From contig JAOAPW010000061.1 of assembly GCA_025463105.1 (NCBI GenBank), positions 1-7,659 on the forward strand: a stretch of DNA of 7,659 bases. Reading direction: 5' to 3'. The notes beneath the pieces were generated by a model. The model worked only from the letters and a program-made list of their open reading frames with translations. It was not told the DNA's origin and did not search any database. A program made the position numbers and the translations under genes. The stretch comes from Candidatus Acidiferrum typicum (GTDB lineage: Bacteria > Acidobacteriota > Terriglobia > Acidiferrales > UBA7541). Below are positions 1-6,429 of the stretch, in pieces. Each line of letters begins with the position of its first letter. Within the stretch, counting starts at the first letter, position 1.

Positions 1-2
1 TG

Positions 3-143
3 GCGCTCGAAATGATCGCGGATAGCGAAGCTATGGTGTCGCTCGAAGTAGTCGAAATTAATCCCGTGATCGATCTGCACAACAAGACGGCCCTGCTGGG
101 CGTGGAAATGCTGCTCTCCGGGCTGGGAAAAAAGATTTTGTAG
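3..143 (+). CDS. rocF: arginase, C-terminal fragment (5' end outside window)
   Basis: Reading from base 3 gives 46 residues and a TAG stop at 141-143. The tail contains SLEVVEINPVIDLHNKT and ends in LLSGLGKKIL, which is the characteristic C-terminus of bacterial arginases (E-V/I-NP-I/V-LD...N-T...GKK-I/L). Arginase hydrolyses L-arginine to ornithine and urea with a binuclear manganese centre. The metal-binding His and Asp motifs lie upstream of the window and cannot be checked. Agmatinase is the main alternative in the ureohydrolase family, but the VEINP..D..NKT ending and GKKIL terminus fit arginase better. The stop codon lies inside the left arm of the inverted repeat that follows, so the repeat appears to define the protein's end. 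The gene symbol is by family resemblance. Confidence 0.85.
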   Translation, partial: ALEMIADSEAMVSLEVVEINPVIDLHNKTALLGVEMLLSGLGKKIL

Positions 144-211
144 CGCCGGCGTCCCGCCGGAAGTTTTTTAGCAAATTAGGTGCAAGGCAGCCGGCGAGAC
201 GCCGGCGCTAC
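140..211. repeat. GC-rich inverted-repeat (REP-like) element
   Basis: The left arm at 140-160 (starting gtagcgccggcgtc) pairs with the right arm at 191-211 (ending gacgccggcgctac). The arms are 21 bp long with a single mismatch (C154 against A197) and are separated by 30 bp of AT-richer sequence containing a run of six T (164-169). The left arm overlaps the arginase stop codon. Such a palindrome would fold into a very stable RNA hairpin. The T-run lies in the loop rather than after the right arm, so it is not a standard intrinsic terminator. From memory, palindromes of this wording are dispersed many times in some Acidobacteriota-like genomes; copy number cannot be judged from one window. Confidence 0.8.
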
Positions 212-264
212 GGAACGCACTTTGCGTGGAGTTGACACTGTCATCAAACGGATCGCGTGAAATT

Positions 265-1401
265 ATGACTACAGAAAAAAAGCGTTTGCGCGTTGGAGTA
301 CTGTTCGGCGGACGTTCTGGAGAACACGAAGTTTCCCTGATTTCGGCAGCGTCGGTGATCCAGGCGCTCGATCCCGAAAAATATGAACCCGTGCCCATCG
401 GCATCACTAAGGATGGCCAGTGGCTCGCCGGGACCGCGGCGCACAAAATGCTCCCGGAAATTTTGCGTTCAGGCGAACGCGTCATGCTCTCCGCCGATCC
501 CAATGTCGCCGCGCTTGTGCCCGTCAGCAATTCGCGTCCCGATGCGTTGCGCGTGGACGTTGTATTCCCCGTGCTGCACGGCACCTACGGCGAAGACGGC
601 ACCGTGCAAGGCCTGCTCGATCTTGCCGGACTCCCGTTCGTGGGTTCGGGCGTGCTTGGCTCCGCGGTTGGCATGGACAAAGATATGCAGAAGCGGTTGT
701 TCCTGCAGGCGAAGCTGCCCGTGGGCGATTTCCTGGCCATCCCGCGCGCCGCATGGGAAAATTCGCGCGGCAAAGTCCTCACCGCGATCCGCAAAAAATT
801 TCGTTTTCCCGTTTTCGTAAAGCCCGCGACGCTGGGGAGCTCGGTCGGCATGACCAAAGCGCACGACGTCAAGGAACTCGAGGCCGCGATGGACCTGGCC
901 GCCGAATTCGCGCAGAAACTTCTGGTCGAGAAAGCGATTCGCGGCCGCGAAATCGAAGTTTCCGTTCTGGGTAACGATGAACCGAAAGCTTCGATTCCAG
1001 GTGAAATCGTGCCGCACCGTGAATTCTACGACTACGCCGCAAAATATCTGGAAGAAGGCACGCGCCTGCTGATTCCCGCAAAACTGAACCGCGCACAGGT
1101 AAAACGTTTTCAGGAATTCGCCGTCCGCGCTTTCCGTTCGCTCGAATGCCTGGGCATGGCCCGCGTGGATTTTTTCCTCGAGCACCGCACCGGCAAAATA
1201 CTCCTGAACGAAATCAATACGATACCCGGCTTCACCTCGATCAGCATGTACCCAAAACTCTGGGAAGCGTCCGGCCTCAGCTATCGCAACCTGCTCGATC
1301 GTCTGATTGAGCTGGCGCTGGCGCAGCACCGCGAAAAACAACGTACGAAATATACGATCGAGCTTCCCGCTGCCGCTTCATCCAGTTCGCTTGAGGGGTA
1401 G
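265..1401 (+). CDS. ddl: D-alanine--D-alanine ligase
   Basis: This is an ATP-grasp ligase that joins two D-alanines in the cytoplasm to make the terminus of the peptidoglycan stem peptide. From the ATG at 265 it has 378 residues, typical of the longer DdlA-like enzymes. Motifs in order: the N-terminal GRSGEHEVS at 16-24; HGTYGEDG at 105-112; the ATP-binding lysine K186 in FVKPATLGSSVG; the omega-loop YDYAAKY at 255-261; and the metal-binding NEIN at 315-318. Y255, K260 and Y261 match the residues that favour D-Ala over D-lactate, so an ordinary, vancomycin-sensitive type of product is expected. A GTG at 226 would add 13 residues, but homology starts just after residue 7 of the shorter form, so the ATG is preferred even though no clear Shine-Dalgarno site precedes it. 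It converges with the next gene across a 12-bp gap. Confidence 0.96.
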   Translation: MTTEKKRLRVGVLFGGRSGEHEVSLISAASVIQALDPEKYEPVPIGITKDGQWLAGTAAHKMLPEILRSGERVMLSADPNVAALVPVSNSRPDALRVDVVFPVLHGTYGEDGTVQGLLDLAGLPFVGSGVLGSAVGMDKDMQKRLFLQAKLPVGDFLAIPRAAWENSRGKVLTAIRKKFRFPVFVKPATLGSSVGMTKAHDVKELEAAMDLAAEFAQKLLVEKAIRGREIEVSVLGNDEPKASIPGEIVPHREFYDYAAKYLEEGTRLLIPAKLNRAQVKRFQEFAVRAFRSLECLGMARVDFFLEHRTGKILLNEINTIPGFTSISMYPKLWEASGLSYRNLLDRLIELALAQHREKQRTKYTIELPAAASSSSLEG

Positions 1402-1413
1402 ATACTCAAACGT

Positions 1414-2487
1414 TCACGGCCGCGCTTCGTAAACGATGTTGAATGGAGTTTCCGCGGCTCGCCGGAATCGACTGAATCCGGCTGAACTAACCACTTCGCG
1501 GATGCGTCCTTCGCCGGCTTGCGCGCCGAGGCAGAGTCCCACCTCCTGCGAGCGTGAACACGGCGTGCACAGCAGAGTTGAAAACGAGTAGTAAACACGG
1601 CCCACCGGATTCAGGTTGTCCTTTAATTGGTCATTCGCAAAAGGTTCGACGATCATCCAGGTGCCATCTTTACTGAGCGATTGCAGGACGTGCGTGGCGG
1701 CCCCGGCCGGGTCGCCCATATCGTGCAAAGAGTCAAACACGGCTACGAAGTCGTAGCCTTTCCCCGGGTATTCCTTTGCCTTGGCCACTTCGAAGGTGAC
1801 GCGGTCGGCAACGCCTTCACGCTTGGCGGATTCGCGAGCAGCTTCGATCGATTTGTCATGGTAGTCGAATCCAACGAATCGGGATTTCGGAAATGCTTTT
1901 GCCATCAATATGGTTGAAGCTCCCTGCCCGCATCCCACGTCAGCTACTTGCGCTCCTGCCTCCAGTTTTCCCTTCACGTCTTTGAGCGCCGGGATCCATG
2001 AGCTTACGAGATTGGCGGCATAACCTGGGCGGAAGAACTTCTCGCAGCCGTGAAATACGCCGGCGTCATGCTCGTGCCATCCCATTCCTGCACCGGTGCG
2101 AAACGATTCGGCTATTCGCGGAATCGCAACGAGCGATCCTAAGGCGAGTTCAAACGCTCCCGGAATGTAGGCGGGGCTGTCTTCATTCGCGAGCGCAAAA
2201 GCCTGCTCCTCGCTCAGGCTGAACTTATGCGTCTTCTCGTCGTAGGTGACGTATCCACCTGCTGCTTGCGAGGCCAGCCACTCTCGCACGTAGCGTTCGT
2301 CGGTTTTTGTTTTGTCGGCGAGTTCCGAAGAAGTCAGTGGCCCACCAGCCAATGCTTTGTACAATCCGAGTTTTTCCCCAAGGACCACCATCCCTGTGTG
2401 GACGGCGGCGCCAAGATCGTTTACAAACTGTCCAATAAAAGCATTGAGTTTATCCATGTTCAATGCAGGGCGAGGTGCGGTAGCCAT
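1414..2487 (-). CDS. class I SAM-dependent methyltransferase with N-terminal winged-helix domain
   Basis: The 357-residue protein has two parts. Residues 12-100 are helical, with GEKLGLYKAL and LTSSELADKT...YVREWLASQAAGGYV, which reads as the winged-helix dimerisation domain found in Rv2258c-like and O-methyltransferase-like enzymes. Residues 170-285 form a Rossmann methyltransferase: motif I VADVGCGQGAST at 181-192, the acidic residue that would hold the ribose in FVGFDYHD near 208, and motif IV VFDSLHDMGDP at 250-260. The C-terminus carries a conserved-looking block, STLLCTPCSRSQEVGLCLGAQAGE, and GFSRFRRAAETPFN. The winged helix in such proteins normally serves dimerisation and substrate binding, not DNA binding. 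The substrate cannot be named: the family contains methylases of small molecules and many uncharacterised members, and the neighbours give no pathway. The start is supported by a strong Shine-Dalgarno site 8 nt upstream. Confidence 0.88.
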   Translation of the reverse strand: MATAPRPALNMDKLNAFIGQFVNDLGAAVHTGMVVLGEKLGLYKALAGGPLTSSELADKTKTDERYVREWLASQAAGGYVTYDEKTHKFSLSEEQAFALANEDSPAYIPGAFELALGSLVAIPRIAESFRTGAGMGWHEHDAGVFHGCEKFFRPGYAANLVSSWIPALKDVKGKLEAGAQVADVGCGQGASTILMAKAFPKSRFVGFDYHDKSIEAARESAKREGVADRVTFEVAKAKEYPGKGYDFVAVFDSLHDMGDPAGAATHVLQSLSKDGTWMIVEPFANDQLKDNLNPVGRVYYSFSTLLCTPCSRSQEVGLCLGAQAGEGRIREVVSSAGFSRFRRAAETPFNIVYEARP

Positions 2488-2495
2488 AGTAGTCT

Positions 2496-2501
2496 CTCCT
2501 T
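2496..2501 (-). promoter_or_regulatory. ribosome binding site of the methyltransferase gene
   Basis: On the minus strand this reads AAGGAG, 8 nt before the ATG at 2487. It selects that start over the in-frame ATG ten codons further in (2457). Confidence 0.8.
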
Positions 2502-2570
2502 TTGAAAAGCTGCCTCAGGTATTGGGTGTGCAACCTGGACAGGAGATTTGGGAGGCACGCTTTGTCGCGA

Positions 2571-2599
2571 ATTTTGCGCCCCGGAAATGTGGAAGTCAA
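2571..2599 (-). promoter_or_regulatory. candidate sigma-70-type promoter for the methyltransferase gene
   Basis: On the minus strand, TTGACT (2594-2599, five of six matches to the -35 consensus) is followed after exactly 17 bp by CAAAAT (2571-2576, four of six matches to the -10 consensus). Transcription would begin near 2564, giving a leader of about 75 nt before the ATG at 2487. This is a pattern match only. Confidence 0.4.
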
Positions 2600-2741
2600 G
2601 AGAGGTCGTTCGCAGATGCGTTCACGGCTCTTCTAAAGAACACGGTATTCGCCGACATGTATTCGGATATATTTGCACTCATGAGATTTTCTATCTTCCC
2701 GGTCAGTCAGTCTGTCGCATTTTTCAGGCGGCAGATATAAA

Positions 2742-3215
2742 ATGCACAAGGGAGTACCATTCGTGGGCATACTCGATTCGGGCGCCGAAGAACCGAACTC
2801 AAAAGCGCTCCGCTACGTCGTGAGCGGAGTCGCATTGGCCTTAATGCTGGCGGGAGCGCTATGGTATTTTCTGCGATTCGCGCCGGAAAAGCGCACCGTG
2901 GACCGGTTCATGAGCGCCGTCGTCGCGGGCAATATGCAGGAGGGCTACAAAATTTGGCACCCCAATCCCAGCTTCAAGTTTGAGGATTTTCTGGCGTTCT
3001 GGGGGCCCAAGGGTTATTACAGCCCGATCAAAAGCTTTAGAATCGAGACGGCCGAAATGCCGCCTAAAGGCGGCAGCGGAGTCGTCGTGGTCGTCGAACT
3101 GAGCGCCTATTCCCCTTTTCCCAAGCCCGAGGATTCCATCAAATTTGCTCAGAATCAGGAAGTGCGCCTGTGGGTCGAGCGTAATGACCAGTCGCTGAGT
3201 TTTCCTCCGCCATAA
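2742..3215 (+). CDS. small membrane-anchored protein of unknown function
   Basis: I do not recognise a named family. The 157-residue product has a short polar N-terminus, one hydrophobic segment at about 25-46 (YVVSGVALALMLAGALWYFL), then a soluble domain of about 110 residues, probably outside the cytoplasmic membrane. The soluble part has a helical stretch KRTVDRFMSAVVAGNMQEGYKIW (50-72), an aromatic FEDFLAFWGPKGYYSPIKSF stretch, a strand-like run GVVVVVELSAYSPFP (113-127) and a final EVRLWVERNDQSLSF. The order helix, then W/Y-rich, then beta strands suggests a small NTF2-like or DUF4878-like fold; that is a guess from pattern. The start is uncertain. The ATG at 2742 has no clear Shine-Dalgarno site, whereas the GTG at 2763 (150 residues) has AAGGGAG 8 nt upstream. 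Upstream sequence 2488-2741 has no other convincing gene. Confidence 0.75.
   Translation: MHKGVPFVGILDSGAEEPNSKALRYVVSGVALALMLAGALWYFLRFAPEKRTVDRFMSAVVAGNMQEGYKIWHPNPSFKFEDFLAFWGPKGYYSPIKSFRIETAEMPPKGGSGVVVVVELSAYSPFPKPEDSIKFAQNQEVRLWVERNDQSLSFPPP
2748..2754 (+). promoter_or_regulatory. possible ribosome binding site favouring an internal GTG start
   Basis: AAGGGAG stands 8 nt before the GTG at 2763, which is codon 8 of the longer reading frame. TATAAA at 2736-2741 directly precedes the ATG at 2742. If it is a -10 element, transcription would begin after that ATG and only the GTG could be used. No good -35 partner is visible, so this remains open. Confidence 0.4.
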
Positions 3216-3230
3216 GGTTGTGGTTGCCGC

Positions 3231-3259
3231 GTAGGGGCACGGCAATGCCGTGCCCCTAC
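3231..3259. repeat. perfect 29-bp palindrome between convergent genes
   Basis: The arms 3231-3244 (gtaggggcacggca) and 3246-3259 (tgccgtgcccctac) are perfect 14-bp reverse complements around a single central A. The element lies in the 107-bp gap between the stop of the small membrane protein (3215) and the stop of the kinase gene (3323). It could stop transcripts from both sides, but no T-run follows on either strand, so it does not meet the usual intrinsic-terminator pattern. Its wording differs from the 140-211 element, so it would be a second repeat type. Confidence 0.8.
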
Positions 3260-3322
3260 AACGCCAAATCGCCTCAAGCTTTCGTTTGATTGCGTTCGAG
3301 AACAATCCTGCCCAGGAATGAC

Positions 3323-4372
3323 TTATGCGAAGTCCCTCACAGCGGCGAGCAATTCGCCTGGCGTAATCGTTGAAGTCCCAAGTTTTCCGACGACGACGCC
3401 CGCGCCGACATTGGCAAGCACGGCGGCATCGCGCATCGGCGCCCGCGCAGCGACGGCGAGCGCGAGTACGGAAAGCACTGTGTCACCTGCTCCTGTGACA
3501 TCAAACACCTGCCGGCCATGCGACGCGTGGTCCACGCCCGTCTGACCTACGCGGGCGTAGGTGACCTCGCTGCTGGTAGCGGGCACATGAAAACCGCGTG
3601 GCACAGTATCTTCAAATACGTTCAGCCCTTTCCCGCCTCGCGTGATCACTACCGCCGAACAGCCGAAATGCGCCAGCAAAGCCCGGCCCGCCTCACCGAT
3701 GGACTCATCGTCGTCAAGGTGTCGCGTCACAAAGAAGCCAGCTTCTTTCGCGTTGCAAACGATCGCAGTCGCGCCCCGGTAAGCAAATAGTCGCGTGGTC
3801 TTTGGCTTGACGAGCACCGGCACTCCACGGCGATGGCATTCGGTCAGCACGCGGTCCGCAAGTGCGTCGGTCACAACTCCTTTGTCGTAATCCGAAATAA
3901 CCAGGGCATCGAGGCGCCCGAGCGCAGCCTTGATTCGACGAATAAACGACTCTTCAACAGCGCGGCTGAGCGGCTCGCGGCGTTCGCGGTCTACACGCAC
4001 AATTTGGTGCTGCCGGGCGATAATGCGCGTTTTCACTGTCGTTATGCGCGATGGGTCGGCCAGCAAACCCTTCGTCGTCATACCGGCGGTTACCAGACAT
4101 TCGCGAATCGCGCGCCCCGGTTCATCTTCTCCGACTACGCCGAACGATAGGACCGCGGCCCCGAGCGCGGTGAGGTTGGCAGCGACGTTGCCCGCTCCGC
4201 CTAACGCCTGGCTCTCGTTCATGAAATCCACGACGGGAACCGGACCCTCCGGCGACAGCCGCTCCGCCGTGCCCCAGACGTAACGGTCCAGCATGAAGTC
4301 ACCTACTACGGCGATCCGCCGGCCGCGGAGCGCGGTAACAATCCGCGCGAGTTTTCGATTGTCAGTTTTCAT
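3323..4372 (-). CDS. hldA: PfkB-family D-glycero-beta-D-manno-heptose-7-phosphate kinase, stand-alone (HldA/RfaE1 type)
   Basis: The enzyme phosphorylates D-glycero-D-manno-heptose 7-phosphate at C1, a step toward ADP-heptose for the lipopolysaccharide inner core. The 349 residues match the kinase half of HldE: GDFMLDRYVWG at 24-34, RLSPEGPVPVV at 38-48, LGGAGNVAANLTALGA at 57-72, QHQIVRVDRE at 121-130, the PfkB signature DVTGAGDT at 291-298 with catalytic base D297, and ANVGAGVVVGKLGTSTIT at 320-337. No cytidylyltransferase (HldC) domain follows, so that activity must be encoded elsewhere. Two oddities: an extra segment at about 268-286 just before the signature, and K189 in VKPK where E. 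coli HldE, as I recall, has DPK. It lies 63 bp downstream of the DUF2207 gene on the same strand. No good Shine-Dalgarno site precedes the ATG. A different PfkB sugar kinase is possible, but the N- and C-terminal motifs are specific to the RfaE1 group. Confidence 0.85.
   Translation of the reverse strand: MKTDNRKLARIVTALRGRRIAVVGDFMLDRYVWGTAERLSPEGPVPVVDFMNESQALGGAGNVAANLTALGAAVLSFGVVGEDEPGRAIRECLVTAGMTTKGLLADPSRITTVKTRIIARQHQIVRVDRERREPLSRAVEESFIRRIKAALGRLDALVISDYDKGVVTDALADRVLTECHRRGVPVLVKPKTTRLFAYRGATAIVCNAKEAGFFVTRHLDDDESIGEAGRALLAHFGCSAVVITRGGKGLNVFEDTVPRGFHVPATSSEVTYARVGQTGVDHASHGRQVFDVTGAGDTVLSVLALAVAARAPMRDAAVLANVGAGVVVGKLGTSTITPGELLAAVRDFA
3515..3571 (-). repeat. palindrome-rich in-frame insert within the heptose kinase gene
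   Basis: This stretch encodes about 19 residues (268-286, SEVTYARVGQTGVDHASHG) between FHVPATS and RQVFDVTGAGD. In E. coli HldE those flanking parts are, from memory, almost adjacent. The DNA contains two neighbouring hairpins: gcgtgg-t-ccacgc at 3525-3537 and acctacgc-gg-gcgtaggt at 3545-3562. A competing 7-bp stem links 3534-3540 with 3552-3558. This looks like a small palindromic repeat carried in frame, but the exact borders are estimated from the family alignment. Confidence 0.45.
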
Positions 4373-4435
4373 AGGAAAAAGATGTCGCCCAAAAATTTAA
4401 CTCGAGCAACTTTAGCAGAGCGCACGCTTTTCCGC

Positions 4436-6211
4436 TCACCGCGACGTCGTCGTCGCAAAAAGTGCTTCGGCCAGGCGATCTCCCCACGATTCCCTTACTT
4501 CCAGCGCAATGGCGTAGGGAAGAAATTCTTTTGAGGCCTGCGGCGCATCCTGCGTCGTATTCAGCCGTTGCATGCGATCCTGTTCCGCGCTCTGTAGAAA
4601 CGTTCGGAAACCTTCGATCTCGGCAACCGCTTGTCTGCCACGCGGTGTCATCCGCTTCAACGCGGGCGCCCCTCCGACATTGATCACAACCAAAGCTACC
4701 AGCATTACTGTGTATGCCGGCGAAATACCTTGGAACATCTGCTTGAGCACCATCACGAAGCCGAAGCCGAACGCTGCGAAAACTCCCAAACCAATGAGCA
4801 GTTGACGCGTGCCGCCCATTCCGCGCAGCGCCAGTTTGCAAGCTGGGATGATACTGGTCAACAAAATCGCTCCCAGGATCAATCCACAGAAAAAGAACCA
4901 CCACGTCAGGAACAACGCTCCCGAAGTGTCTTTCCCGTCCGCCGTCATGGCCATCGACATTGCCGCAACGAGTGACGCCAGGATCCCGAGGATGATGTAT
5001 CCCACGTGCCGGGTGAAAAACTGGCCGTCGAGCCGCTTCTGCAATTGCCCCTGAATCGCCAGGGAATATTTATTCAGTTCGTCGCCGTTATTAGGATGAA
5101 GGATGATCTCTTTCCGATCATCGAAGAGCATTTCGAGTACACGCCCTTCTTCTGGCGCGAGAGATTTCACCACGTTCGCGTCCGTGTGCAATTGGGTCAG
5201 TTTGTACGCACCGTCCTGCATCTGAATCGCGAGGCATCCGCGCGCCGCCAACTGCGCAATCACCGCAGCCAAAGTGCGCGCGTCGCTTCCGGTTGTACGG
5301 ACGTAGCGAACCGCCGCAGGCGACAATCCTACGGGAGGATCGTATCGCACCGCAACGCTTCCGACCGCAGGCTCAGGTCCTAATTTCATCCACACGATCA
5401 AGTAATAGAGAAACAGCGCAGTAGGCGCAGCCAGGAGCCACCGGTCGCGCGAAAGTATGCCCATTTTCGGAGCCGTCACAAATCCCTTTGGCCAGATCGC
5501 CACCACGCTCAAACTCTGCGCAGGAGTGAGGTTCGTCGCGCGATAGCTCGGCGTATCAACCGATTTTTCGTCTGATTCCGAGTCCGCATCACGGCCAAGC
5601 CGCGTATTTTCGCCGCGTCTGCCCACATAGGCTTGCGTCTGAATATCTTCTGGCGGAATTTCTGCCGGTAGATGTATGCGAACACTCGCCTCTTGTACGG
5701 GCAAATCAAAATAGTATCCCAACACGTTCCAATACAGCTCGTCATGGTCCCCCAGTAATCGCGGAACACCTTCCGCCAGATACCTGATCACGAAGGTGTG
5801 ATCTCCACGAGGAACGGGAACATTGAACTTTCCGATTACCAACTGCCCATATCCAGCGCCGTTTCCGTGTTCGTACGAAATACGTTTCCCGTCCTCAGTC
5901 ACCTCGATAATCTTTACACGAATGCCCGTGTCGTCCTTCCATTCGCCGGCGAATCGTTTATCCCAGCGCTCATTCGAGCTAATTGGCAGGTGCCGGATCA
6001 TTCCCCATTTGAAGAACGTCTCCTCGCTGTGTATTACAAATTCTTCCCGCACCTCGATGGAGGTGTCCTCTCGAACGGTAACGTCAGTCGCAAATGAAAT
6101 AATCCTCTCGCCCGGCGCCGGCTTGGTGGCCGAGCACGGTACTCCCCCCGCAATAATCAGCGCGGCGAGCCCTAAGAGAAACCCAATGCGTCCAAGCGCA
6201 ATTCTCTTCAT
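4436..6211 (-). CDS. DUF2207 domain membrane protein
   Basis: Its function is not known; DUF2207 proteins are predicted membrane proteins with a large extracytoplasmic domain. From the ATG at 6211 it has 591 residues. A signal peptide covers about 1-28 (basic MKRIALGR, hydrophobic core, VPCSA before a likely signal-peptidase I site). The beta-rich extracytoplasmic DUF2207 domain follows at about 30-245 (ISFATDVTVREDTSIEVREEF; FVIRYLAEGVPR; ELYWNVLG). Then come a membrane segment at about 258-276, a cytoplasmic part with YDPPVGLSPAAVRYVRT (290-306) and LAAVIAQLAARGCLAI, and four hydrophobic segments at about 403-422, 431-455, 469-490 and 499-516. The C-terminal FRTFLQSAEQDRMQRL and KEFLPYAIALEV (535-572) are typical of the family. 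It lacks the Gly/Ser-rich tail many homologues carry. The frame stays open upstream to 6385, but the signal peptide fixes the start at 6211. No strong Shine-Dalgarno site is visible. Confidence 0.87.
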   Translation of the reverse strand: MKRIALGRIGFLLGLAALIIAGGVPCSATKPAPGERIISFATDVTVREDTSIEVREEFVIHSEETFFKWGMIRHLPISSNERWDKRFAGEWKDDTGIRVKIIEVTEDGKRISYEHGNGAGYGQLVIGKFNVPVPRGDHTFVIRYLAEGVPRLLGDHDELYWNVLGYYFDLPVQEASVRIHLPAEIPPEDIQTQAYVGRRGENTRLGRDADSESDEKSVDTPSYRATNLTPAQSLSVVAIWPKGFVTAPKMGILSRDRWLLAAPTALFLYYLIVWMKLGPEPAVGSVAVRYDPPVGLSPAAVRYVRTTGSDARTLAAVIAQLAARGCLAIQMQDGAYKLTQLHTDANVVKSLAPEEGRVLEMLFDDRKEIILHPNNGDELNKYSLAIQGQLQKRLDGQFFTRHVGYIILGILASLVAAMSMAMTADGKDTSGALFLTWWFFFCGLILGAILLTSIIPACKLALRGMGGTRQLLIGLGVFAAFGFGFVMVLKQMFQGISPAYTVMLVALVVINVGGAPALKRMTPRGRQAVAEIEGFRTFLQSAEQDRMQRLNTTQDAPQASKEFLPYAIALEVRESWGDRLAEALFATTTSR

Positions 6212-6305
6212 ACCGACATTGTATATCCGCACTAGAAAGCCGCTCCGGCCGGCAAAGGTGGGTTGATACGTTTCAGACACCTTGTCGTATTGCATATGGG
6301 GAGGC

Positions 6306-6334
6306 TTGAGTGTACCTTGTCGTTCGAATAGAAA
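6306..6334 (+). promoter_or_regulatory. candidate promoter for the phosphohydrolase gene
   Basis: TTGAGT at 6306-6311 and TAGAAA at 6329-6334 each match four of six consensus bases and are 17 bp apart. The transcript would begin near 6341 with a leader of about 90 nt. The match is weak and rests on pattern alone. Confidence 0.25.
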
Positions 6335-6419
6335 GTCGAAACTGAAATTCGGCCTTAATTTCAGCTTTCCCCCGGTGACTAGCACAGCGAAAAATGTCTT
6401 TTGACCGGAACTGAATTCT

Positions 6420-6424
6420 GGAGG
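6420..6424 (+). promoter_or_regulatory. ribosome binding site of the phosphohydrolase gene
   Basis: GGAGG, extended to TGGAGGA, stands 5 nt before the ATG at 6430 and supports that start. Confidence 0.75.
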
Positions 6425-6429
6425 AATCC

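Larger units (their letters stand above)
6212..6429. other. divergent intergenic region
   Basis: This 218-bp gap separates the divergent DUF2207 and phosphohydrolase genes and should contain promoters for both. It is more AT-rich than its neighbours. Apart from the candidate promoter and ribosome site listed separately for the + strand gene, I see no operator-like palindrome. On the minus strand TACAAT (6218-6223) ends 6 nt before the DUF2207 ATG, which would fit a leaderless transcript, but no -35 partner is visible. Confidence 0.5.

Noticed and set aside
232..237. TTGACA, a perfect -35 word upstream of ddl
   Set aside because: No acceptable -10 hexamer occurs 16-19 bp downstream, and the spacing would put transcription at or beyond the ATG at 265.
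226..264. GTG start for ddl 13 codons upstream of the ATG
   Set aside because: No family homology covers these residues, and no ribosome site precedes the GTG.
469..1341. A 290-codon open frame on the minus strand opposite ddl
   Set aside because: It lies entirely antisense to a well-supported gene, has no recognisable motif, and is the kind of shadow frame produced by GC-rich codon use.
2312..2823. Two overlapping plus-strand open frames covering the start of the methyltransferase gene and the upstream gap
   Set aside because: They overlap the methyltransferase gene antisense and run into the small membrane-protein gene out of frame; their translations are of unlikely composition and show no domain.
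6120..6211. Possible lipoprotein signal in the DUF2207 protein (cysteine at residue 26)
   Set aside because: The residues before the cysteine (G-V-P) do not fit a lipobox; the sequence fits signal peptidase I cleavage after CSA better.
6212..6385. A 58-codon upstream extension of the DUF2207 frame
   Set aside because: The extension would bury a clear signal peptide in the interior of the protein, and neither upstream start has a ribosome site. The ATG at 6211 is preferred.
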